Assembly: GCA_019925105.1 (NCBI GenBank)
Contig: JAHGAU010000024.1
Span: 372,001-436,000 of the forward strand
Origin: Niebla homalea
Lineage: Eukaryota > Ascomycota > Lecanoromycetes > Lecanorales > Ramalinaceae
Direction of reading: 5' to 3'
DNA: 64,000 bases
Shown here: positions 48,830-61,621 of the stretch, piece by piece
How positions within the stretch are numbered: the stretch's first letter is position 1
Layout: every line of letters begins with the position of its first letter
The notes under the pieces: model-generated
What the model saw: only the letters and a program-made list of their open reading frames with translations
What the model was told of the DNA's origin: nothing
Databases searched by the model: none
Translations under genes and position numbers: made by a program

Positions 48830-50376
48830 ATGTCCACTCCAACCGCTCAAACGCCCAAATTGGCGGAAGCGTCGACAGTGACTCCGAGGACCATCATCGC
48901 TGTTGGTGCATTGCTACCTTCTGTGGCCATCCTTGCCGTTGCATCTCGCTTTTATGTTAGGATCCGAACAACCAAATCATTAGGCTTCGATGACTATTTG
49001 ATCTTGTTCGCACTGGTAAGTTTTCCGAAAAGACGTTGTGCAACGACATACACTAACTCCTGACAACAGATTCTGACGCTTGCACTTGGTATTATGATGA
49101 TCGTTGGTGAGTAGATAGTAGATGATCTCAACACAGGTTCTTAGCTTAACAGCATCAATCAGGGTCCGCAGTCCACGCTCTAGCTCAACCCACGCCACTA
49201 GGTGATGGTCCAGAGGGGTTTTTAGTCGTTCTCAACGATGCCATCGTGACAACTGAAAAGGTGGTCGAGTACCTGGAAATTATCTGTCAAAAGAATACTC
49301 ACACGACTTCAGATGAAATGGGTCTTCAATCTCATACAAGTGATCGTACTAGGCACGATCAAGCTATCAGTGATCTTCTTCTACAGGCGTATCTTTCGTG
49401 GCAAAACATTCGACCTCTATTCCAAAGGAATGATCGCTCTTGTCAGCGCATGGACGATAGCCTTCTTCTTCACGGTCTTCTTCGAATGTGGCACCCACTT
49501 TGAGTACTTATGGTCGACGCTGTTGGATCTTTTGACCCATTGTACGAACGACTTAATGTACCTCAAAGCATATGCGATCTCCGATGTGATTACAGATGGC
49601 CTTATCTTATTGATGCCAATCCCTATCGTAAGGCCACTTCTTGTCATGTGTCAAAGTATATCTGAACTCACTTGCGATCGAAGATTTGGCGACTGCAGAT
49701 GTCTCTGGATCGCAGATTGGCAGTGTGCTCTGTTTTCCTCTTGGGCACTGTGTAAGTTTTAGGCCACGCAAAGCAGCAAGGAGATCTGTATCGCTGAAGC
49801 AAGCGCCCCACAGAGCTGTTGCAGCCGGTCTAGCAAGGGTTATGATATTTCTGTCGCAATTGGCCGGTACGTGACAATGCCTTGTGGGGCCCGACATGAA
49901 CTGATTGCTCTCACAATAACTTGCAGATGGATTCTCACTTTCACAAGGCATATGTAAGGTCATCGATCATGATAAATGACCTACCTAATACCAGAACAGT
50001 GATCATCAGTACTTGGATGTATTGGAGTATGCTCGAACTCGGCTTGTCGATTGTTGCAGCCTGCCTTCCAACCTTGCGACCTTTGTTTAGGGATTGGTCG
50101 TTTCAAGGCTTATACAAAACTCTTCGAAGCTATGTGATCCTCCAGTCAAAAAACTCTTCGGAAAGTTCACACAAATTCTCAAAGTTCAAGGATGGGCCAT
50201 CGGAAGGTGATGAGGATGAATCCAGGCAATCTCAGAATCCTAATAAAAAGCGTACTGCCAACTCGAATGTCGCAACACACATCTACCCACTGCACGACTT
50301 AGAGGCTCAAGCTGACAAGGCTGATCAAACTATCACTATAAAGAGCAGGATCGAACAGACTTCGGACACGTGGTAA
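48830..50376 (+). CDS. Fungal rhodopsin-domain (Pth11-like) seven-TM membrane protein
   Basis: Eight exons (48830-49015, 49070-49106, 49163-49260, 49313-49627, 49684-49751, 49814-49866, 49927-49953, 50000-50376) close in frame to 386 residues with GT-AG introns of 46-62 bp. Seven hydrophobic helices are visible: first VGALLPSVAILAVASRFYVR, then FDDYLILFALILTLALG (the YVR...K-DDY pattern is typical), LIQVIVLGTIKLSVIFFYRR, WTIAFFFTVFFEC, ISDVITDGLILLMPIPI, CSVFLLGTVAVAAGL and WSMLELGLSIVAACLPTLRPLF. The tail is hydrophilic. This is the large fungal 'rhodopsin domain' or Pth11-like family of plasma-membrane proteins. Some relatives are G-protein-coupled receptors needed for host sensing; most are uncharacterised. 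It does not have an opsin Schiff-base Lys that I can identify. One exon is only 27 bp. Confidence 0.87.
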
Positions 50377-52868
50377 GGCCGTAAGAATTTCAGTATTGGC
50401 GAGCAACTTCCAGATGCTGTGAGGCAGGAAGTTCGGTGTGGGGATATAGGATTGCCTTGACAAACTATCGTTTGGACTTATTCGTTGCTCAATGACATAC
50501 CACTTCTCTATCCTCGGGGGCGAAGCTGCGATATCTCCTCAGCTCTCACGCTCAGGCCTTTGCGGGCCTCCTCCTCTCCAGGAGCGTCGCTGATGAACCC
50601 TGCATAAGGCCTGCATGAGAAAGACATCATCACATATGCACTCGGGGAAATGGGGTGCCATGCAATTCGAATTGGCCGCGTCTTCCGAGACAACCTTGAT
50701 AGCATCTGAAAGTCCACATTTGAATCCTTCGATCTCTTGATGTCATGCTGCCTGAAAGACGGACATAATCACCTATTGTGCAGCCTGCATGAAAAGTGAA
50801 AGCTTATCAAATCGCGTAGCTGATCTCGTTCTGTGAAGCAGGATTTCTGTGGAGCTGCGTGTTCGCGGCTCAGCACGGACAAGCCAAAACTAACGTCGTC
50901 AGCGGACCACACTCGCATTATACTATGACATAATGTTTCCAGCACCGGGATCTCTCACATATATCAAGCTGAACGCCCTGACTCCTAGACTTCACTTCAC
51001 GGCTTCAGAATTGACATCACCCTACCGAAAAATCACTCTCCCCTATCCATACCAGAACAGAAGTTCTCAAACGTCTGACAGAAATGCATTTCAGCACACT
51101 CTTCTGTATGGTGCTCTCCATTACACAGATGAACGCAGTTGTAGCAGCTCCAGGCAGGTGTTTTCTGTCATTTTAAGAGAATAGCGCCCTGATTGATCTT
51201 CTTCCAGTATCAACTACGGATAATGGAGCTGTGGTATTCCCAAACGAAGACGGATCAGAAGATGTTGCCGAACTTTGGTGAATGCCTGATCGGTCGATAC
51301 ATGTGGGGTATGTCAGTCCAGCCATGAGCAGCTGTTGATCTGCTGACAGTAATATCATGAGCAGTGAGAGGCTTCTGAAAGGCTGGTATGGTGGTCAGAA
51401 TCCATCGATAATTTGAAGTTTTAGCTGGTGCCCAACTTGAATACGCGGCTGTATGGAGCATGGAGCCAGGATTGTCTGACACTCGTTTTCTGTTGGAATT
51501 AGGTTGATATGCAGGATGTTGAGACCGGCATTAGCAATTCTTCCACGTGGATGTAATAGTATTTTGATTCACAAGGGCCAAGCTTCCAAACCGCCTGTCA
51601 TTGAGTATCTCAAGCATCCAGCGCCAATTTGTTTGCTGCAACGCAAAGAGATCGACTGCCGCGAGCGATGTGAAGCATCACAATGACCTTGAAGATCTCT
51701 CACTTAGGAGGACGGATATGGGCTTTGCCGCAACAGGGGTGCACACCTCTTTTTGCGACTTGCGAGGCTTTCTTTCGCACAGCGCAGATTGAAGTACGTC
51801 AGCTGCAGTAGCATTTGCAGAACTTATGCAAATTTCAAGTGGCCACCGCGCTAATAATTTATCGATATTCGGCCTTTTTTGTAGCGTAATTTTGGTTTTT
51901 AATTAGAAACTTAAAACCAAAAATACCCATGCAAAAAAAATGGTGGAGACTCTTGGCGTGATGGCGACTTGAAATGGAGATCCAAATTTCAGACCAGCGC
52001 TACTGGGATTGCAGACTCGGAGGGCGAATCACGCGGCAAATGACCATAGAGCTACTGCGGGCCTAGCAACGGAGGCTTGCGGCACCGCAAGAAGCGCCTT
52101 CTTTGGGTCTAAGACAGACATGAATCCCACGGAATGTACTCGATGTATTGCCTCGAGCTAGCATCGGTGTGAATTATGACACAATCTCCGCGCCCTGTGA
52201 ACACGCGATCAAAGTCTGCAAAGACGTAGGGCATAAGTGCATGCAGCCGCTCGGGTTTTCAAATCAGATCACGTTACGTTGTATCCTGAATTCCTGTTCC
52301 CCACTTTCGTCTGAGAAATCCATGCAGCGCGCAACAGTCGCCATTAATTGGTGGACGTTCAGCTAAGGTGCAACACATTGAGGGATCTCCATACGATTTC
52401 ACTCATATCGAACATGGCCTTCGATACGGAGGATGGCACGAAAAGTTCTAGACAGCACTGAAATCTGGATCTTCTGTTATCTTCTTGGCTTTGTATTTGA
52501 AAAGTTTTACAGTATTCTTTTTGGCTCCTTAGGGAGTACTCCCCTACGGACGTCCCGGCAGCTAAAGGCCTAAACGTGTCTTCAAGGTTCATCCGCTAGG
52601 GAGGGGCGCCTGGAGCTACAACGAGATTACAGCCCAGGATAGATAACGGTACGAGGCGTAGCTGCAGATTTTAGCGTCGTCCAGGACTTTTCGTGCCAAC
52701 CTCCCTATCGGTATTTGTTTCCAATGCATGAACACGGATAGGACGGCAAAGGGACTGTTCTGTAGCTGCTTCAGCCTTGCGTGCGTCACTTTGAAGGCGG
52801 TTCAGGGCATCCCCCGTCTTTTCCAAATGTCATTGAATTTAATCGGACTAAACGATCGTTGAGAGACC
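50377..52868. other. Gene-poor interval between the rhodopsin-like and UstYa-2 genes
   Basis: About 2.5 kb without a recognisable gene. Short frames at 50933-51184, 51504-51686 and 52148-52366 have no motifs. I searched for a small ORF with signal peptide, tandem core repeats and Lys-Arg sites, as in UstA-like precursors, and did not find one. A 10 bp inverted repeat sits at 51890-51922 within an AT-rich patch. Confidence 0.45.
51890..51922. repeat. 10 bp perfect inverted repeat in an AT-rich patch
   Basis: TTTTGGTTTT (51890-51899) and AAAACCAAAA (51913-51922) are exact reverse complements with a 13-base loop. AT-rich flanks make a chance occurrence plausible. No element boundaries were recognised. 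Confidence 0.4.
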
Positions 52869-53709
52869 ATGGCGTACTCACAGCTGAAGAATGTTAACGA
52901 GGCTGGTGATGAATCCTATGATCTCCCAACCTCTGAATTGCACGATCCTAGCAGAAGAAGACGCAACTATTTAGCGAAAGGAAGTCTGCTAATCATTGTC
53001 TTACTTTTGGGAGTAACGAATGCTGCCACTGGGTTTTACTTACTCAGTATCAAGGACGTCAACGCATCAAAGTCGTATAGTGAGTCTATGTAGTAGCTTT
53101 TGTGTTGATGTCGCGCAATACTGACCCTGGCAAGCATCTCTGGAATCCATAGATGAACATTGGACAACGTTTCAGACAATGACAGAATACAGCTCTTCTG
53201 ACCCTTCTACGGTAGATGCAGCCTGGGAGAAGTATGTCGTCAATGGATTCGTGAATCTCCCAAATTCTTGGGCCAAAGACCGTTACTGGCCCGTCGCAAG
53301 GGCAGCCCCTAACAATCCCTCGGAGGGCATATACGTCGTCGACGGATTTCATCAGCTTCACTGTCTGGTATGTTCCCTGAACCAGGTCCCTCCTCAAGAA
53401 TACCCGCTAAAGGTTGGCGTTCCAAACTTTCTCACGCCCAAATGAATTCAGATGTCAATTCGCAATACCGTCTCATCACTCGTTAGCGGCGATACCGTTC
53501 AAAATCGTACTCACACCCTGCGCCACCTCAATCACTGTTATGATGCCTTGCGACAGGCAATCATATGTAGAGCAGATGACACTCCGTTATATGTGCCAAA
53601 GGATACATTCTGGGCCGGTAATGGGCAGCAGAGACGTTGCAGGAATTGGGATAGCTTGGAAGATTGGGTTATAAGACATACCGCTTGTGTTGATCCAGTA
53701 AGGTGCTAG
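52869..53709 (+). CDS. Second UstYa family (DUF3328) oxidase-like protein
   Basis: Exons 52869-53079, 53153-53367 and 53452-53709, introns GTGAGT/ATAG and GTATGT/TCAG, give 227 residues. The head is cytosolic with a basic SRRRRNY stop before one transmembrane helix (GSLLIIVLLLGVTNAATGFYLL, about 38-59). The lumenal domain has FHQLHCL and HCYDALRQAIIC, the two conserved UstYa motifs, then WAGNGQQRRCRNWDSLEDW, which parallels WGRNITGDGQFRKCRSW in the other copy. Intron 2 falls right after the HQLHC motif in both genes, showing common descent. The C-terminus is shorter than in the 47.1 kb copy. UstYa proteins often occur in pairs acting together on one peptide. The pair here is 4.9 kb apart in opposite orientation. 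Confidence 0.9.
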
Positions 53710-55853
53710 CTGTGAGGGTAATCAGACAAGAGCAAAATCGGCATGCACGTTGTTGAGCACGCTCACTCATGCATGATGGCATTTGGATTGAAGAATTGGT
53801 GAAGTATGACAAGTGGGCACTCGCATTGCAGCTCAAATTTGGCGCCATCCTAGCTCTTCTCCGTATCAACCTGCTTTCTCAATCCATAAATGTCGATACC
53901 ACCCTGATTCGCTTGAATCCGCCTCTGCTCAGAAGTCATATCTCGCTTAAGGCTTAATTTCAAAGCAACGGAAAAACTATGCACCCACCCTTGCTTTGCC
54001 TCAGCATTGCCAGCCTGTAAGAGGTGTTTCCATGCCTCTTGCGTGGATTATTGCATGACTGCCGAAAGGGAATGATAAGAAAAAGAAGAGGAATTTCTCG
54101 GTGTCTGGTCGAGTGGTTCAATATTATTGAAGACTATTCTGCCACTCAATGAGTAATATCGACTCCCGACTTTCAATTACGACTGGGTTGGCCATAGTGA
54201 GCAGAACAACTTGGCAAAGGGAAACGTTATTCTTGGCACGTCACGGAAGATGTTGTATTGTGGTTACTTGATTATGATAGCCGCCAAAGGAAGTATCAGA
54301 TGAAGGGCAAGATCCTAATTGACAACCCCAGTTCCCCAATAAACTGGATTACGAAAATCTTCTGCGTGATGTTGAAGAATCCTGCCAGTGGGTCGAAATA
54401 ACGGACTCCGAGATAGCAAGGCGGGTTGCCTTGAAGACAGCGGAGACGTACAAGCTGGCAACCAAACTGTAGGCCTTAACGCGACTGTGCAGGTAGTGCT
54501 CCTGCTCTGCTTTCCGAACCGCTCTCTTAGTGCACTAGATTTACTACAAAAACATTCTCGCGTAAGAAAGATTTGCGATAGGCTAACACGGGCGCTTTAC
54601 GAATGACCAGCGGGCGGAGAAGAATACATTGGTCTTCCCCCTTGTGTGGTGCTTCGAGATAGCTTTCGCCTGCATTGAGTCGGTAAGATTTCCACCCTTG
54701 CTTCAGATTCTAAACTTACTATTCTGGGTTGAACGTATCAGATCTTTCTAGGCTTGTCAGATAGAGATGGAAATGGAAGAGTGGACGGCATTCGAGCGCG
54801 CACAATAGTGGGAAGATATGACAGGACAACTCAACTCGATGATGAGCGGGATTCAACTTGTCTCAGCTGATTGCTGTGATATCAAGCCGTGCTGAGCCTG
54901 GATCAGATATGTACCAAAAACTCTGAGTTGTCTAGCGAAACTTTGGTATCACGCTCTTGTGCACTGCTGTGTTTCCGTCGATCTTTCCCAAACCCATCTC
55001 TTCAAAAGTTGATCCTCTAGGGTATCAGAGCCGTTCTGTCCGCGAAGGCGTCGAACTATCATACCGCCAAAATCAGGCAGAAATTGGTATGAACGGTGAG
55101 AGCCGCCTGTTGCTAAGTGGAGTTGTCAAGTGTTAGGTACGTGGTCCACAAGAGGGTGTTGGCAAGGAACCATGAGGTCCCTATTGAATGATTGAAGTAA
55201 ACTGCTCTGCTCATTCAGAGCGTATTTGGGCTATCTAGGGGCAGATCCAAGAGTCTAAATGTCTTCCAGCGAGTTGGGGCAGCATTCTTCCTAAGATGAC
55301 ACGGTTCAATAAGCTGCATGTCCAAGTTTGAAATTTTCGTATGAGGTGGGCTAGCCAGACAAGCACCCAGGCGTTTGGGAAAGGTCTCGTTCCAAGACGA
55401 TCAGCTCTTGTGGAGCAACCGCCACTGCGATGTCAGCACGTCCAGGTATTCAGGTTGGCACGAACGATGACGGAGCAGGGAGGATAGTATGCTTAAAGCT
55501 GCAACATGAAGGTCCAGACTTTCAGGCTTGGGATATGCAAAGCCATACTTCACGAAAATGCCATGTGCTTGGGCATAGCACGTTGATCGCTGACAGGTGA
55601 TGCACAGGGTGGTCAACCCTCCTCCCGACTGCACATCCTTCGCCTATATCAACGAGCGTTGAACAATCTTCCGTGAGAGCAGACAGGGTTTTGTTTTTTC
55701 AACAACCTTCGATGCAGCGGTCTCGAGATTATGATGATGATCCACTCTCCATTTTTCATATCGGTTTCAATAACACCATTGAGTTCATGCCCCTCTTTAT
55801 GTAACCATGTTCCTGACTGAGCTACTTGTGTCTTTGCAAAGACTTTGAGGATC
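53710..55853. other. Gene-poor interval
   Basis: About 2.1 kb. Short frames occur on both strands, the longest about 70-80 codons, but none shows a domain, signal peptide or plausible splice partner. No RNA gene or mobile element was recognised. Confidence 0.45.
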
Positions 55854-56354
55854 TCAGCCGCCAACGGCCAGATAGGCACTTAAGGGATCCGCCCAAAGCT
55901 CCTGACAGCCAATCTTCCCATGCTCATCAAACTCACTTAGCACATACACGAAGTCCTCTTCCCAAGATTTGCCCGTCTTGATGCTGCTGAACTTTGCGTG
56001 CAATCTCACCGTGACAATGCCCAGTTCTGGGTCTACAGCAATGCTTTGCTTGGGAGGAACTACGACTGACCCAGGTTCCACGGCGAGAGTGGCTGTCAGC
56101 AGATCATAGTATCTGTCGCAGGTCCTGTTTTGTGATCTGTCCTGGCCTTGACGGTCTTGGAAGGTTACGGCGAGAAACGGAAGGCGTGTTGTAGCCCACG
56201 AAGGACCATGTTCCAAGATTCTGGGCGTTGCAGTAAAATACCGATCAAGGCATTCATGACCGGACACACCAGAGGCAAAGCCAGTACAGAATTCAAAGGC
56301 AGTAGTTCGCATGCGCTCAATTTGATCAGATTGTGAACGGTTCACTGGCGCCAT
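55854..56354 (-). CDS. SnoaL/NTF2-like fold protein of unknown function
   Basis: Intronless, 166 residues from an ATG. The layout (N-terminal helices with FEFCTGFASG, ECLDRYFTATPRILEHGP, a conserved RLPFLAVTF strand, then YYDLLTATLAVEPGSVVVPP, VTVRLHAKFSSIKTGKSWEEDFVYVLSEFDEHGKI and QELWADPLSAYLAVG) resembles fungal NTF2-like/SnoaL proteins. These are small cone-shaped alpha+beta barrels with a central pocket. The 'adjusting-a-strand' pattern HAKFxSIKTGKSWEEDFVYV is typical. In fungi such proteins are common singletons and occasionally sit in biosynthetic clusters as cyclases or dehydratases. The ligand and any reaction are unknown. It lies at the edge of the accessory region. Confidence 0.75.
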   Translation of the reverse strand: MAPVNRSQSDQIERMRTTAFEFCTGFASGVSGHECLDRYFTATPRILEHGPSWATTRLPFLAVTFQDRQGQDRSQNRTCDRYYDLLTATLAVEPGSVVVPPKQSIAVDPELGIVTVRLHAKFSSIKTGKSWEEDFVYVLSEFDEHGKIGCQELWADPLSAYLAVGG

Positions 56355-57132
56355 CTTGAGAGCGAGTATGACTGTGCTTCTGAGAGGTGATGATGAATCC
56401 GCGATTAGGTTGCCTAAGCTAGAACTAGCGCATTTACCAGCATTTTTCTAGGCCTTGGGCCCAATTATCAGATCGCTTGAACCGGGCACAGTATTCGTCA
56501 GCTCCTGCATTACGCATACGAGGTACGGAGGCTGCGGATTCTAGCGGGAGATGTTCCTGGCTCCGAGCATAAATATGATGAACGACACGACCAACTTGCA
56601 AGCTTGTTGAACACCTGGCCCAAGTTGAGAGGAATAATAATAATCAGCCTGCATTTTCTTTATTTCTCATTTTCTCTCGCGATCAGTCACAAGGAGTCCA
56701 AGGCCCCGAGAAGCGCTAGCATCTATGGTGGCTTTTAGCCTTGTGATCTCAATTCGCCCATGACGCCGCCCACCCGCGTGGACCAAGCCCAAAAATAAAT
56801 TCCCTGGTTTTTTTTCCCCTCCCACACGGTCTCTACCAAGTACATGTAGAGCTTGACAAATTCTGCTGTGAATATACATTCCTGTTGTGCAACTGCACCG
56901 ACGCTCGTTTTCATCGATCCTCACTCGCGCCTTCCCTAATACTCCTTACTTGGTATTCTGGAGATTCCGAAGCCAGACTTTGAGACTGGGCTGACACTTC
57001 TGGAAGGCCGACTTCCGGCAAAGTCCGTCACCATCAAAAGTCAGATGCACCATCATCTTCTCATCCTTTGAAGTCTACAGAGAGCTTCAGGGAACATATT
57101 CCCACGCTGGCAAGACCAATCCATCCGCCATC
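56355..57132. other. Divergent upstream region
   Basis: 778 bp between the NTF2-like gene (minus) and the PH-domain gene (plus), so both promoters should lie here. A T-run near 56805-56820 and AT-rich sequence are the only notable features. Confidence 0.45.
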
Positions 57133-60100
57133 ATGGTTCGGAATCGAGGTAGGCCCCCACATGTTCCAGATGAACATTTTCTCACTAACTGCCCTTGCAC
57201 AGTGCTCTCCTTTATGTCGGCCTTTGGCCCTCCCAAATCACCTCAGTCGACCACCTTCTCAGGTCCAGCCGAGAAGACAGCTCCACCGCTACAGTCCCAG
57301 CCAGAAGCACCCCCTGTCCCCTCCACACAGCATGAGGCACTCTCAGCACAAGAATCGCCACGCCCTCGAACAAGAACGGAGCGGTCATCCTCTCGACCAA
57401 TGTCCATGGTGCAGACCTATCAGCCTCCTGTGATGGAGATCGCTCAAGACACCATCCCGGAGCTGCAGCCTATCTTCACCTTTCTCAACAGCCATGCCAA
57501 TAAGCTCTATCAAGAGGGCTATTTTCTCAAATTGAATGACCTGGATACACGTAGGCTCTGATAGGATGTATCTCACCGAAGATCTCTGACTCGTCATAGA
57601 TGGACGCCCGAATGCTGACAGATCTTGGGCCGAATCATTCGCTCAGCTTGTGGGAACCGTGCTTTCCCTATGGGACGCCTCAGCTCTGGATGCTGCTGGT
57701 CAAGACGGCGAAGTAGCACCGACTTTCATCAATTTGGCCGACGCCTCAATCAAGATGGTACGATGAGCCACATGCCACTCACTTTGAACCAGGCCTGACT
57801 CGCTACAGATCGAAACACTCCCAACGCGTTCCGCCGACATTCAGCCCCTTCAAAATGTACTGAGTGTATCGACTGCCGGCAAGAATCGCTATCTGCTTCA
57901 CTTCAATTCTTTGCATTCGCTTACCCAGTGGACTGCTGCTATAAGGCTAGCAATGTACGAGAACGCAACCCTACATGAAGCCTATACTGGATCTTTGATA
58001 GCTGGCAAGGGAAAGCTCTTGAACAACATAAAGGTCATCATGGATAGGACAAAGATCAAGAATGAGGACTGGACAAGGGTACGTTTCGGGGCAGGAACGC
58101 CCTGGAGACGCTGCTGGTGCGTCATCACGCCTCCGGATGAGAAGGATGTGCAGAAACAGCAGAAGCAACTCAAGAAGAAATCGGCCTACGAGCGAGTTCA
58201 GCCGCTCAAAGGCAACATCAAATTCTATGACACCAAGAAAACGAAAAAAGCATGGCCCATCGCAACTATCAATGATGCTTATTCCGCCTACGCCATCTAT
58301 CCACAGTCAAAGCCTCTCATCGACCAGTCTACGCTCATCAAGGTCGAAGGCTCAATCACAATCCATTCGGACCGAGACATCACGAACGAGGGTTTTGTCT
58401 TTGTCATGCCAGAGGTCCATCCAGCTGTCAGCGGTTTCGAAATGATGCTCCGGTACCTCTTCCCCCTTTACGATATCTTCGCCTTGTACGGCCGCCCAAC
58501 AAGGTTGATTGCAGACACTCTTGACCCACGAAGTTTGATGTTCGCCCTTCCACAAGAGAAGCGTTATGGGTATCTGGAAATCTTGGACGTTGCTGGACTC
58601 ATACATGAAAAGGGCAGTTCGAATTGGACGGAGCAAGAGTGGCGCAAAAAGTTGAAAGATTTGACTTCTGCGAGGATGACCAGAATGACAACAAATGGCA
58701 GACCGCGCAGTCGCGCCAGCAGCTACCGGAGCTACAGAAACAGCCTTCCGTCTCGTGGCGGAGGTCTCCGATATGAAGACGGGGCTTCCATCAAATCTAC
58801 GCCATCCTTGAGAGAAGAGGCGCCACCCATGCCCCCACCGCATACTAGCTCTGCACCTCCAGACGCATCCGTGCTCCAGCTGCCTGTGGCCACCCCTCAC
58901 CGGCCGAAAGCGCAGCATCAGAGGTCATTCTCGGAGGTTTACCCAGCATCGGAGCCTCGATACCGTCGATCTCAACGAGATCGAAAAGATTTCAGTGACT
59001 CGCCTTCAAGGGTATCCTACGAACAGTCCAGACCGTCGTACGAGGCTTCTCGATCGGGTAGACCCTCGTACGAGCAAGCCCCCCCTCCTCCTATGAAGGC
59101 CTATGAGCAGGCTCCAACGCCGCCCACTCACGGCGTCCCAATCACTCTTGCCGCTCAAAAGGCCCAAATGCAACAACGATACGCTGCCGAGCTTGAGTCC
59201 GCGAAAGACCGCAGTAGCTCTGAAAGCGATACGAGACTGGGGAACAGCGCAAACACCAACGGACTTGGTGTCAACCAGGATTTACGACCTGCAGAACCCC
59301 CATCGCATGTTGCGGCTCCTCCAGCCTTCTCCCATGAGCCTGGAGCAAGACCTCAGAAACGGCCCGGAATATCGCCAGATATGCGCCGTGCCAATAGCAG
59401 GCTCTCTGTAACCACATTACAGCAGTTGGCTGATGCTGGCAAGAATTCGACGGTCGGAGGAACCGCAGCAGCGGCAGGAGCGGCAGCAGCGTGGAGGTCG
59501 AACAGTGGATCTATCAAGAGTGGGAGAAATTCAGAGGATCAAGGACAACGTGGGGTAATCTCTTCAACCAGAAAAACGACGAACACTGCTGACCGGTCAA
59601 CTTCTGTTGAAGGCGTGGCACCAGTAAACGCTGCCTACCCAAACCCGATCAACGCTGGATCCCGCAATATCTCAGCATCCTCCAGCCAGTCGGGTGCTCT
59701 CTCACCACCCTACTACAAGGATAAGCCTCTCATGAACTCGTACGATCTACTGAGTCCACAAGGCTCAATTTCACGTGCCGTGTCCCCTCTGTCGCAAGCT
59801 TCTGCTTCATCGCCTCCCCTTGAGCCTGCCTCAGCCAGTCGTACTACCGCGCCAACCGAAAAGTCTGGGGCTCCACTTCATCCAACCTCTCCGTCCTATA
59901 TTAAGAAACCCTTGCCCAAGCCAATGGGTAGTTCCCGGCCCTTGTCTTCTCGGACGACTACTGGTCAAAGCATAAGCAGAAAACCTGTACCAACAAGGAC
60001 GCCAACAGCTATTTCAAGGTCTCAGTCGCCCTCTGAACCTGAGTCAACGCCATATAGTCATTCGGGGGCTGAGCCTCCCATGCTGGTTGCCAGACCTAGT

Positions 60101-61621
60101 CTAGACAGTTTGAACGATCGGTACATTGACGAAGATGCACTCGCCCAAGTCCTCAGCTCCGACCATACCAGCTCACTGACAAGCGGCGGACGAGGAGACA
60201 TACGAGATGATGACATTAGCATCTACGATAATGAATCAACTGTTTCGCCGGATTACGCAAGCACCCGAAAGTCCACGGACACCAAGAGATCGCAGAGATC
60301 TGTTGAGAAGCCTAGAAGGGGGGTTCTGAAGACTGTAGGGACTCCACAGCCTGCATTGCCTAAAGACGTTCAAGTCGGTGATGCTCATTACCGTCCTGGA
60401 GCTACCCCTGATCCCCAGATCAGCGCTGCAATTCCGCTTGTTGATTTTGGGCCAACCCAACGATTCGATCCTGCAGCAGTCAGTCGTCCAAATACTGCCC
60501 CCTCACCGTCACAGCCAGATCATCAGAGAATGAACTCCTCGGACCGATTCACACTGACGCCTAGCCCTCGTGGTGACAGCCCCATGAGTGCGAGCCCCTC
60601 GTTGAGCGTACAGCCTGCGGAGAGGCAGCTTGATTCCCCAGAACGTGCTCCCAGCCGCAATTTGATAACCCCTGAACCCCAATCTCAAGGGACCTCTCCT
60701 CTGGATGATAACAGAAGGAGCATGGCTTGGCAACCTGGCGCCCGCATCCGGGCTAGCAGTCCCAGTTCGAGACTTTCGCTGACGCCAGAGCAATTTGTTC
60801 AGCAAAGAGCCGCCGCAAATCGTGTAACACCAATATACGCCCATGGTCGCCAGAAGTCCGCCTCGCCCACCCCACCAACTACATCACGGCAGTCGTCAGG
60901 CGAATGGGCAAATCTGAACCCGGCGAAGGCTGGTCCCAGGAAGCTGCAGAAAAGACACTCGTCATATGGCAACGACATACCGTCTCGGCCTCAGTCGCGA
61001 GCTGCTTCGAATTTGATGTATTCCTCCGCTGACTATTCCAACAATCTCTCTGCACGTGAGCAGGAACATGTTGCCCGAGTCACTGGCTCTCCTCTTATCA
61101 ACATGGCAGGGAACAAGGGTCACAACACGAACTCCCAGGGTGGTGGTTTGGTGGGCGCCATTGAGGCTCGGGAAAAGGAAAAGAAAGAGATGAAGCAAGG
61201 CCTTAGTGGGCAGATGGTACAGCAAGCTATTGCTCAAAAGCAGCATATCACCCAACAAAAGCGACAATCATCGTACAACATCCCGACTCAACAGTACACT
61301 GCTCCCAACCCCCAATACGCTATACCAGGTGGATATCCACCCTCACCAACTCAATATTACGCCCAGGCGAGTCCCCAACAGCGGCAATCGCAGCAATATG
61401 GCTGGAACTCGCAAGGTCATCAACAGCAGCAGCCACCGCTTCAATATCAACAACCCCAATATCAACAACCGCAGCAGCACTGGACTCCACCAAGCGCAGG
61501 ACAATTCGTTGGACCGCGAGGTACCCCAACATATGAACAGCAGCTGCAGGGATACTATCCAAACGGGTACCAACAGGACCAACAACAATACCAGGGGTCA
61601 TATTTTGGCCATGGTCGATAA
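57133..61621 (+). CDS. Large PH-domain protein, Skg3/Caf120 type
   Basis: Core exons 57203-57550, 57600-57757 and 57809-61621 join in frame (introns GTAGGC/ATAG and GTACGA/ACAG). The start is either ATG 57133 with a 54 bp intron (57149-57202, giving MVRNRVLSFMSAFG) or ATG 57214; the first gives 1444 residues, the second 1435. A PH domain lies at about 95-225 (LYQEGYFLKLNDLDT...YLLHFNSLHSLTQWTAAIRLAMYE). It is followed by a second PH-like region (PWRRCWCVITPP...KGNIKFYDTKK), then PHxRSLMFALPQEKRYGYLE-like text (LDPRSLMFALPQEKRYGYLEILD). The remaining 900 residues are disordered, Ser/Pro-rich, ending in a Gln/Tyr-rich tail. This matches fungal Skg3/Caf120 relatives, linked in yeast to the bud neck, cell polarity and CCR4-NOT. 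The function here is inferred. Confidence 0.83.

Noticed and set aside
47144..53709. Possible RiPP precursor gene between the two UstYa genes
   Set aside because: No open frame here combines a signal peptide, repeated core segments and Lys-Arg processing sites, so none is claimed.
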